Below are positions 55,338 to 64,000 of a stretch of 64,000 nucleotides of DNA, one piece after another (position 1 is the first letter of the stretch; each line of letters opens with the position of its first letter). The DNA is taken from assembly GCA_001599975.1 (NCBI GenBank), contig BCIO01000001.1, positions 4,399,631 through 4,463,630 of the forward strand, given 5' to 3'. The position numbers and the translations under genes were made by a program. This DNA is from Cystobasidiopsis lactophilus (taxonomy: Eukaryota > Basidiomycota > Agaricostilbomycetes > Agaricostilbales > Chionosphaeraceae). The notes under the pieces were generated by a model, which worked only from the letters and a program-made list of their open reading frames with translations, ran no database searches and was not told the DNA's origin.

Positions 55338-58063
55338 TCACTCCTCTGACGACGCCGGCAAGATCTCCTCCTTCTCCTCGATGACCTCCTCGATCCACTC
55401 CTCGACGGTCTCGACGTCCTCCGACTTGGTCTTGACGCCGAGGTCGACGATCCGGGGCGCGACCTTGAGACCGAGCTCGAGGCGCTCCTCCTCCACCTTG
55501 GCCTTGATGTTCTTCCGCCACGCGTTCCACTCGCTGAGCAGCCGCCGGCGCTGCTCGAGCAGCTCCTTGTTCACGTTGCTCTCCTCGGCTGTGTCGATCT
55601 CCTCGAACACCTTGGCGTACTCGCGCAGGTTGCGCTTGATCTTGCGCTGCTCCGTCTTGGACAGCAAAGTGGGCGGGCGCGGGCGCCAGAGCACCTGCTT
55701 GAGCTTGTCCATGGCGTTCTTGACCACCTCAGCACCAGACCAGGCATGGACCGAGTAGCCTTGCTCCATCTATGCAACGCCGGGGATGAGCGAGCGTCCC
55801 CCTGCGACGTAAAGCGAGGGCACGTACTGAGCTTTGCCACTGCGTGCCAGCCAAAGTGACATAGCGGCCAGAGGGATCCCACTCGACGGCAGTCACGCCG
55901 TATTTGTCAATAGTGACCAGCTGCTGGATACCGGCAGCCAAGTCGGTCTGGGCAGACTGCGGTCCGCCGACCTCTTGGCGGCCCTCGAGATCGGTGTCCC
56001 AGAAGTCGACGTCAAACTTGGTGGTGGACCCGAGCGTGGCGGTGACGAGGTGGCGGCCCTTGGGCGACCAGAAGATGGTGTTGCACGACTTGTTGTCCAC
56101 AGATTCTGTTACGCGAAGGTCTCAGTGAATAGCCACACTATAGAGGAAGCAATCGCGCACTTAAAAGCAAGAAGTCGCCCTTGCGGGTGTCGAGCTGGTA
56201 GAAGGCCACGTTGGTCTTGAACGTCGCGCCGGGGCCCATGTTGACCGCGTTGGGGTCGTTAGTGGTAATAAGAACGAAGCGGTCGCCCTTGGGCTCCCAC
56301 GCAAAAGCGGTGACAGTATCTGTTGGTCGCGGCTCACCTCCTGAGCTCCTGGATTCAAGGGCTTAAAAAATAATGTCGACTAACCTTTGATGTCAATGGT
56401 CTCGACAGGCAGACCCTTCTCGCGCATGCGGAAGATCTCGAGGTTACAGAACATGGTCTTTTTCGTCTTGGTGTGGCGGTCGACCTTGACGCAGAGAAAG
56501 TCGCCAGTCGATTGCCAGTGGATCTTGCACTGTGAGAAGACAACATTGCTTACTTAGATATGCCCAGAGCTAAGTAACGGGCAGGCCAGACTCACGTCCG
56601 AGACATTGACCAGGTTTTTGGAGCGGAGGACGGTGCGGTTGGGGACGGAGAGCAAGGTGACCCTGGCCGGCTGGTTGCCAATCTCGGGCACCCAGTAGGC
56701 CAGCACATTCTCCCGCTCGGCGGCCACCTTTTCGCCCTTGAGCAGAGCGGCTTCCCTCTGCGCGTCCTGCTCCCGCTCCTTGTCGCTCAAAGGGCACCAG
56801 TCGAAGTCGACGACGCCTTCGATCTTGATGCTCTTCTTCCCCAGCAGGCCAAACGACGGGGTCTCGTACACGGAGATCTGGACGCCGGGGGTGACGCGAG
56901 CAAAGTAGCGCTCGTCGGCGGACCACTTGAACATCGGCCAGGTGAAGGCGAGCTTCTTCTTCTCCTCGTCCTGCGCCGCGTTGCCGGAGGGCGGCGGCGC
57001 GATCATGGGGAAGGAGCGCATGAGCTTGCCGGAGAGCGTCTCCCAAATGCACACGTAATTGCCCTCGTCCTCCTCCGAGAACGGAAAGTTGGGGTTGTTC
57101 AAAGCACCAGGCGGGATTTCGATGGCCTTGCGGGACCAGGTGAGCAGGTAGGTCTCGTTCGGGGAGAAGTCGATGAGCGTGGCCTCGGCGTGGGCGTAGC
57201 GGTTGATGCGGTCAAAGTTGGCGCCGCCCCAGAGGGCGACACCTTGGGCGTGCACGGTGGTGAGGAAGGTGCCCTGGGGCGACCACTGGGTGTAGGACTC
57301 TGTCCAATTTTTGGGCTTGGCCTTGTCGTACGCAATGTTGAGCGTGCCGTTCCTGTTGAACCAGGAGATCTGCAGCTCGTCGCCGCGCAGCAGAGCGACC
57401 TGGTCCCGGGACTGCGAGTCGGCCAACCAGCTCCGGAGGTGCTCCTGTAGCGTCACCGTACCCAATCATCAGTTTCGAGCCCAAAAAATAATGCACTCAA
57501 GGCAGTGAACGCACCCGGTCCACAAACGCCTCGAGCTCCGGCTCCTGGTAGTCCTCCGAGACCTCCTCCTGCAGCCGCTCGACCTCGTCAAAAGTGTGGA
57601 CGCCCAGAGTGTGGCGCTTGTCAAAGGCGTGCCCATCCAGAGCGCCCGCCGCCTGCGCTGCCTGGCCGGCGTCGTTCAGAGTGACAAAAACAAGTCCCTT
57701 GGTCTGCTCGTCCTCGCCCATGGGCATGTGCAGGTCGACGACGGGGTAGCCGCGCGAGACAAAGAGCTTGGTGAGCGCCGTCCGAAGGCGAGCTTCCTTG
57801 TCCTTGCCGACGACCGCTGTTCGTGCCAAACGAACACAGTGAGCTGGCGCGCACTGAAGTATAAGGACAAGGCTACGAACGGGCGCCATCGACCAGGACG
57901 GCCGAAGCCAGGGGAAAAGAGAGGTTTGGGCGAAACTTGGCTTCGAGGTCGGCGTACGACGTTTCCGCGTCGATTTCCTCGTCTGCGCTGGCGTCTGAGC
58001 GCGTTGCTAGGCCTGTTTGAGGGTCGCTGGACACGCACCTGTTGCTTGATATAGAACTGTCAT
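55338..58063 (-). CDS. PRT1: translation initiation factor eIF3 subunit b
   Basis: Eight exons give 773 aa (yeast Prt1 is 763). An RRM-like domain ([53 protein letters not shown]) is followed by the beta-propeller region ([106 protein letters not shown]) and the C-terminal helix that binds other eIF3 subunits ([16 protein letters not shown]). It scaffolds eIF3 on the 40S subunit. Introns: 58038-58013 (only 26 nt, uncertain), 57880-57817, 57514-57445, 56595-56530, 56384-56320, 56160-56106, 55827-55770. The first exon (MTVLYQAT) is inferred because no other in-frame ATG is near. Confidence 0.94.
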
Positions 58064-58396
58064 GACTGGATGAGGGCAACAAAAGCGAAGCCGAAATTTT
58101 GGGAGCTGCAGCTCGAGAAAAAAAAAAAGTCGCCAGCACGCGCACGAGTTGGGTGGCAAAAGTAGCAGGCAGGGTATTTGCAAGTAGGTATTCTGGATAC
58201 AAGCAGGCCAAGGCAAGAAGGAGCGACTTGGGGAAAGGGAAAGCAAGCAAAGACGAGTATGTAGAGGCCGCTCCGTTATGCACAGAGAATGAGAAGAAGC
58301 TCAACGCCGCTGAAGTCTCGGTAGGGGACGCCGGCTTATGCTGAGCCTAGAGAACGAAGGGCTTTCAAATTTTTGAAGGGAGGGTGTAGGCGTTTT
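58064..58396. other. intergenic, no gene seen
   Basis: About 330 nt between eIF3b and the small secreted gene. Holds an 11-A homopolymer (58118-58128) and nothing else recognised. Confidence 0.5.
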
Positions 58397-59301
58397 TCAG
58401 AGGCCCAGACCGCCCAAGAGCTGGCCGGCCAAACTGCCCAAGCTGCAAAAATGGATGTCAGACACTTTGATCGGCTTGGAAGGGGCAGGTCACACTCACA
58501 GTTGGCCCAGAGCGGTGAACAATCCCGAGCCGGCGTTGCCCAGCAGGCCGTCCAAGAGTTGGGCGACGAGGATGAGGACGCCGGTGAGGAGGCCGTCGAG
58601 CAGGAGGAGCACTTGGACGAGCAAAGGGTTGAGTGCTTGGAGCAGAGGGGTGAGCAGCTCGTTGAGGACCGGAATGCTGTGCAATAGTCCAGCTCAGCGA
58701 CTCGTCCGTAAAGAGTAGAGTGAGAGGTCGACGCACTCGCCAATGGCCAGCTCGAGAGCTCCAATCACACCGCCGAGGCTGATGATGAGCAAAGCGACGT
58801 CCTCCGCGATGGCGGCCTCGTCGACCGCGCGCACCTCCAAGCTGCGGCGGGCGGCCGAGGTGGAGGACAGGGTGTCCTTCAGGGTGCTCAGGATGGGGGC
58901 CAGCTGGTCGGTCAAAGGCTGCAGCGCATTCTTGACGTCGGTGCCATTGTCGGGACTGTGAAGATAGTCTAGAATCAGCTCTTGGCACTATGAACGAGAA
59001 CGTAGGACGAGCACTCACGTCGCATACTGCAAAATGTCGTTGATTTGGGACTCGATGGACTGAGCAGCCGATCTAGCAGTGCTGACAGCAGCTCCGATGT
59101 CGTCCCTGGCGAGAAGTCAGCGAGTGTTCGAGGCCGGAAAGCGGGCACTTACAGCGAGCGCTTCTCGGGAGCCAGGCGTTGAGGGGCGCCGAGGACCGAG
59201 CCGGTGGCCACTGCAGGTCTCTCGCGAGTTGTTAGTTGAAGCGTCAACTTGGAGGACGAAGAAAACCTACGCAGAGCCAAGCATAGGACTTTGGAGAGCA
59301 T
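58397..59301 (-). CDS. small secreted hydrophobic/helical protein, 209 aa
   Basis: Six exons (introns 59266-59219, 59152-59106, 59018-58956, 58736-58677, 58499-58443) give 209 aa. Signal peptide MLSKVLCLALRRPAVATGSV, then a possible Kex2-type site (PEKRSLDDIGAAV). The mature protein is made of amphipathic helices (STARSAAQSIESQINDIL, LTDQLAPILSTLKDTL) and ends with long Leu/Val/Gly-rich stretches (LLVQVLLLLDGLLTGVLILV, LLGSLAGQLLGGLGL). It has no Cys in the mature region. It could be a surface-active or wall-associated secreted protein; there is no recognised family. All junctions keep phase. Confidence 0.7.
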
Positions 59302-60144
59302 GATTTAAGTGGGTATGGAGGTAGAACAGCGACAAGGCGGCGAGGGCACTGAGGAACTGAGGCTGGCGTACAGAGGATGGAGGAACAGGATCAAGAGTTG
59401 GGAAACTCGTCAGACCAAAAGCAAAGCATGCGAGAACACGATGATGAGCGCATAGTTCTCCCAGGCTTCGGTTGGGGGAAGAAGGTGTGCAGCCATCGAC
59501 GCTAGAAGGCCCGCGTCCATGAACAGCGCATGCTTTTAAGTTCTGTCGTGAGCCAGATTCATTAAATGGGGGCAAGTGGCAATGGCTGGAAGGTGCCCCA
59601 AAGCGGACCGCCTGCGTCTCGCAGTCGCCGAGCCCCTGTCAGCTCTTTGTTCGGCCTCGTATGGTCGGCGGCGTGGAGCTGCATGTAGCAATTTGCGAGG
59701 CTACATGTGCGCGTAGAAAGCATTTAGGGAGCAGTGGCTGCAGGGCGAAGAAGCATGGCATCATTGTCCGGAGACCTTGCCGCAATTCAGAGCTTCCTTC
59801 CTCGCGAGAAGAGGGCCAGGGAAGCTCAGAGGCTCTGACAGGAACAGCAGATGCATGATGACGTCGAGGGTTGCTACAGCGAGATTGCTGCCCTCTCGAT
59901 GACGGATTGAGAAGCAGAGGGAAAATCCGACGAGTGGCAGCGTCTCGGGTCGAGGTGGCAAAAGATTTGTGGGATAACTTTGAGATCAACTGGATATCTA
60001 GAGTACAAGGACGATAAGACTGTTGCGATAGCTACTAAACAACGAATGCTTTGGGATCAACTCCGGATGCTAAAAGGCGAGGGCGGCAAAATGCTCACGA
60101 GTTGCTCGAGTCACGGGGGCCCAGTCACTTTATGAGAGGTCCAA
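59302..60144. other. intergenic, no gene seen
   Basis: About 840 nt upstream of the small secreted gene and downstream of I3. No conserved frame is seen. Confidence 0.4.
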
Positions 60145-61931
60145 TCAGGTATCGAGGGGGATGGGACTGTGTGGTGAATCAGGAAGGCAGAACAATGGTC
60201 GCACAGGAAAGTCATACTTGAAGCTTTGACGAGGACCAGCCTCAGCATGGGCAGTCTGTGCCAGCCACATCAATGAGGTCGCGGAGACTACCCAGAAAAA
60301 ATTGAGCGACTGACCAGTCTCTCGAGCGCGGCCAACCTTGCCTGCAGATCCGCTTGCTTTGCGAGCAGCTTTTGCGTTTCGCTCTTGCTCTCGTCCGATT
60401 TCTTGAGAAAGTCTTGCTGCTGCTCCGCCATCTCTTGCTTCGTCTTGAGGTGTGCGCATTGCTCTTCTGCAAGAACGTTTGTCGTTCGGAGGAGCGAGTC
60501 GGCCCGACGCTCCCATCCTTCTTTGTCATCTTCTCGAAAGGCCGCTTCAAACATGTCGCCCTTGAGCTGGCTTCGGTCAATCGCCCAAAGCGACTGCAGT
60601 GCTTCCAGCATCTTGTGGCCCTCTTCGTCCAGTGTTTTAGGTGTCAGCCGCGGGTTTTGGGCTGGCGCAAGGGTGGCGTCGAAGAGCAAAAGACTAGTGT
60701 CTGGCGGCTCGGAGGTGCATAGAACACGTTTGAAAAGGGGTCCTTCCTGAGGCGGGTCGCTAGGGAACTTTTCAAGCGGGTAGTCGGCCAAGAGAGGTGA
60801 AGTTTCCTCCCCAAACCGAGCCCGATCGAACGTGATGCCGCGAAGTTTGCTGTTGACCCAGTAATGCTTCATGAATCTTGAACGCTTGTTGAAGTGCTTG
60901 AGCTCTTCATGCTTTGCCGGTGCACCAAACGGGCCGTCCGGATCCGCGAACATGAAGTAGATCCTGAGCACAACTCAATCAGGCGCAACAGGGGCGGCGT
61001 CAAAATGAGGCTTACACGAGAACATACCTGCACACGCAATCAGAGGTAGTTTTTGGAGTGCACGAAGAAGATCCACCCACCAGAAACCCGCAGCTCTCCT
61101 CAGGGCATGGGTTGGGGTCGCTTTCGAGACGACACCGGCAGCCGAAATGACATCGAGAAGGGAAGGCCGAGCGAGCCTATGAAACGTTAGACAGCACAAC
61201 GCGTCGTCCGTCTTCAAAATGTCGTAGGCCTTCGACCCGCGCTTGAGAACGCTAAGGGTGCCAGAGTTTGTGTGCGTCGGTTCTGAGCCGTGATAATAAT
61301 GGCGGATCCAGCTGCCAAAATCGATCTTGGAGGAGGAAGGAGCCACTTGGGTTGATTGCGGGTCCTTATGGTGCTGTGGAGAATCGCCTTCTTGCCCGTC
61401 GTCTGTAGATCGTGCCGAAACGGTCATTTTTGGTGTTAATGGACGCAGGCAGCGATCTAAGCGCAACAGCTGGGTACCGATGTGTTTGGCGTGAGGTGGT
61501 GGCGCAACTTTGAAAACCAAATATTCGTGCTTTGCCCTGGAGTCAAAAAAATTAAGGCCATCATTCTGTAAGCGAGAAGGACAGCACATACGGGCCCAGC
61601 TGCTCTAAAAAGGGGTTTAGTTAGACATTCGGACACTTTGCCATGAGCAAAACCCACTCATGTGCTTGATCTCTAAGACCTGGCTGCTCATCCAAAGTGC
61701 AAGCGATTCGAGCGCATTCGACGGGTGACCCCGCAAGTCCTCGACGGAGTAGCCCAAGATTGGTCCGCCCCTAATGAGGCTGAAACTATTGACCCTGATG
61801 CGTCGCATGTATTCTCGCGTGGATCGGGGTGCTCCCGAAGCAGGAATACGAATGTCTTCGTCGTAGGGCATGGGCGGGTCGGATTTGTCAAACAGTCGCC
61901 GGATCCGAAAGAGCAGAGTTCGCAAGCCCAT
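60145..61931 (-). CDS. I-family protein I3: unknown, C-terminal coiled coil, about 517 aa
   Basis: Five exons (introns 61634-61566, 61080-61028, 61015-60964, 60314-60256) give about 517 aa. Start MGLRTLLFRIRRLFDKSD. Core segments: AKHEYLVFKVAPPP, GTQLLRLDRCL, LARPSLLDVISAAGVVS, GFWYVLVIYFMFADPDGPF, RSRFMKHYWVNSKLRGITFD, then a coiled coil (KSDESKSETQKLLAKQ, LQARLAALERL). The 12-nt exon 61027-61016 is conserved with I1 and I2. I3 lies on the opposite strand, separated from I1/I2 by eIF3b and a secreted gene, and lacks the flank repeat, so it is the older copy. No known domain is recognised. Confidence 0.65.
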
Positions 61932-62555
61932 TATGAAAGTATAGTGAGGGTAATGATCTGGGCAGAAATGACCTGTGGAGTACCGTACCGATGAAGCAGG
62001 CGCAAAGCGCATCCAATCCTTCACTCACTTTGACAGCGCTCCAGGCGCTATGAGTCTTCGACGGGGCAGAAAAGAGCAACGAGATGCAAAATGGTTGGAC
62101 GAGAGCAACGGAAACTCGTTAGAGGCCCAACCGGCTGGCAAGAAGCCTTTTGATGCACTTTGGCGAGCTTTGGCAGAGGGGCAGAAGGCATCTTGAGGAT
62201 CTTGAGGCCAGCAGGGGCATTCAGACACGAGTAGCACCTCAGAAGCAGCCATAATGAACAGGCAACAAGGCAAACCGCGGGGACCAAAGCAAAGGCAAGC
62301 CGTGGGACCAAAGCAAGAAGCTCAGAGTTTCGAGAGCGAGTGTAATTTCAGCTGACCAGGTACATTCCGCCTCAAGATGTGGTAAAAATACAAGCATGCA
62401 AGGAATCCATGAGTGCAAGATGCATGATAAACCCCTTTCCCCAATCGGCCACACCGACATCCCGCCACCATGCACAAAAGCGCACGTGAAATCTAGCTTT
62501 TCCTATAGCAAGTGACCTGCATCAGTGATCGGATCGAAGAGCACAGCAGATGAGC
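61932..62555. other. intergenic, no gene seen
   Basis: About 620 nt upstream of I3. No conserved frame is seen. Confidence 0.4.
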
Positions 62556-62947
62556 TTACTTTACGAAGGAGAAGGTCGGAAAGGAGAGGCCGCTGCTGAA
62601 CGACTTTTTGCGCTGAGGTGGCTGCGTGTGATGATTGTGAGCTGATAATCTCAAGAGCCAAAGGACAGATGCCATACCTTGGTCTGGTAGGAGTTGATTT
62701 GGGTAGAAAGAGCTGGCTGCGCCAATGCGATCTCCCTCATTTGCTGGATCCGGGCCGCCATGCGCCGCTCCTCGGCCACGTCGTAGGACGACTCGAAGAT
62801 ATTGCGCAGCTCTTCGGCGTAGGCTCTTTGGATATCGTTCATGCTAGGCGGGCAGATGGTGGAAGAAGAGCAGAAAGAAGGCCAGTCGGAGGAAGGAGGG
62901 AACAAAGCGCGTCTTTGGTCGATGCGGCGCTGCTGAAAGTCAGACAT
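62556..62947 (-). CDS. small hypothetical protein, 108 aa
   Basis: Two exons (intron 62677-62613) give 108 aa. It starts MSDFQQRRIDQRR and contains a helical segment (MNDIQRAYAEELRNIFESS, EERRMAARIQQMREIAL), ending with a short Ser/Phe-rich basic tail (RKKSFSSGLSFPTFSFVK). No signal peptide, TM or known domain. The start could also be ATG 62971 in the same frame. The splice keeps frame and has good donor and acceptor, which favours a real gene. Confidence 0.5.
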
Positions 62948-63802
62948 GAGTGAGTCCGAGGCCCAGTTCATCCGCTTGATTCTTTAATGGAAGGAATAGA
63001 AATGAAGGAGAGACAGCAAGCAAGAAAGGGCCGAGCCAGCCGGCGTTGCAAGACCGCAAGCGAAATCTGGGCCGAACTAGGTAAACAGTGAGAGCGGTGC
63101 ACTCCCCTCGTTCAGTTCTGGCTGAGTCGGGCGTGAGATGTTAAATTGCCACAACAGCTGACAAGCGAGCCTGAACCAAACAGAGCCGTGGGCAGGGTGC
63201 TGTCGATCTGAAAGACTGGAAGTCGGGAAGGGACCAAAGCCTGTCACATTCAGATCCAAATAACCCCAGCGTCGATTGAAGAAGCTGGGGGCATGTGGCT
63301 CTGTGGGGGCTGCACATCGATGGGGGCGGACAGGCATCGACCTCGGCCGCCTCCGCAGTGGCTTGAGAGCCCGTTCAGAAGTGGCTTGTAAAGCAAACCG
63401 GGCGCCCGTCTGGTGGGCGGGACAAGGTCTTGTGAGGTCTGTGAGAGCGAGGCATGGCGATGAAGCGCGATCTCAAAGGGTCAAAGGGTCGAACAGAGGG
63501 CATGCGGGCGAGGCGAGCGGAACATCATCGGCAGCTGTGGCATCAGGTCTCTGGGCCACTTCGCGCACTCTGGACACTTTATATGTGCTGCCAAGCGTAC
63601 CAGAAGCAAGCAGGCAGCAAGTGACCGAGCCGAAGCCGTCGACGTCGGGGCCAAGATTTCTCTTCCGCAAACGGTTAGCATTGGGTCGAGCAGCCATGGC
63701 GATGACGGCTCCGCCGAAGCGCAAGGTCGCCTAGTGAGCTTGCAATCCTTGTGTACATGCTTTAGGGCAACACTGACGCAAGGGCCGGGCGCAGCTACTA
63801 CG
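62948..63802. other. divergent intergenic region
   Basis: About 855 nt between the small hypothetical gene and the HDAC gene. A + strand frame at 63276-63734 is open but looks non-coding. Confidence 0.4.
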
Positions 63803-64000
63803 ATGGCGAGTCGCAACCCGCGTTCTGACTGCTTCCCTGCTCATCCCCCGTTGATCCTGCAGCCGACATTGGCACCTACGCCTATAGCTTGTACCACCCC
63901 ATGAAGCCTCACAGGTGAGCTGCTTTGGCGCTAGTTGATCCTCGCACAAGCTGACGGCGAGGCGCAACCAGGTAAAGTTTACTCGCAGGCTGGGCCGAAC
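63803..64000 (+). CDS. class I histone deacetylase, 5' end only
   Basis: The gene runs off the right edge. ATG 63803 begins MASRNPPDIGTYAYSLYHPMKPHR after splicing out 63822-63862. The segment Y-Y/H-HPMKPHR is the N-terminal signature of class I histone deacetylases (Rpd3/Hos2/HDAC3), which remove acetyl groups from histone tails. A donor follows at 63915; the downstream acceptor most consistent with an open frame is near 63990, giving R-L next, as in HDAC3/Hos2-type enzymes. Which class I member it is cannot be told from 25 residues. Confidence 0.75.

Noticed and set aside
63696-63733. Upstream start for the HDAC encoding a PKRKV-like basic motif
   Set aside because: Joining this exon to the following one puts the conserved HPMKPHR segment out of frame, while the ATG at 63803 reads straight into it.

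Overview
The window is eukaryotic nuclear DNA from a fungus. Almost every gene is interrupted by short introns of about 44-76 nt with GT/GC donors and C/TAG acceptors, and products such as SPB1, eIF3b, cytosolic AspRS, VPS68, mitochondrial ACP and a class I HDAC are clearly fungal. The compact layout, the intron density and the AA9 lytic polysaccharide monooxygenases (LPMOs) suggest a basidiomycete, possibly Pucciniomycotina; the genus cannot be fixed from sequence reading alone. I see no tRNA, rRNA, CRISPR array or intact transposon.

Layout. 1-9.2 kb: partial alpha/beta hydrolase, secreted ThuA-like protein, secreted helical protein, two-TM protein with a possible His/Cys site, and a tandem pair of Cof-type HAD phosphatases. 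9.4-17 kb: SPB1 (rRNA methyltransferase), a large F-box protein and a proline iminopeptidase. 17-20.2 kb: tandem pair of secreted Cys-rich proteins. 21-23.8 kb: mitochondrial acyl carrier protein and AspRS. 24-33.7 kb: an accessory region with three paralogous single-TM proteins of unknown family (here E1-E3), a degenerate kinase-like gene, a duplicated 5' fragment of AspRS and an unresolved fourth locus. 34.5-44.2 kb: five tandem, apparently GPI-anchored AA9 LPMOs. 44.4-49.6 kb: VPS68, a secreted pepsin-like protease and an RG-rich hypothetical protein. 50.8-62 kb: a second lineage-specific family (I1, I2, I3) flanking eIF3b and a small secreted protein. 62.5-64 kb: a small hypothetical gene and the 5' end of a histone deacetylase.

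How they fit together. Housekeeping genes for ribosome biogenesis, translation, vesicle traffic and chromatin are interspersed with recently duplicated accessory genes. The LPMO cluster, the pepsin-like protease and several small secreted proteins point to a cell-wall or extracellular programme. The most unusual content is the LPMO cluster (two members with changed active-site residues), conserved micro-exons and GC-AG introns shared across paralogs, and two unrecognised families (E and I). In the I family the 5' flanks of two copies are nearly identical although their coding regions have diverged strongly.

Exon junctions given here were chosen by hand to keep reading frame, splice-site consensus and paralog alignment consistent; they are predictions, not transcript evidence.
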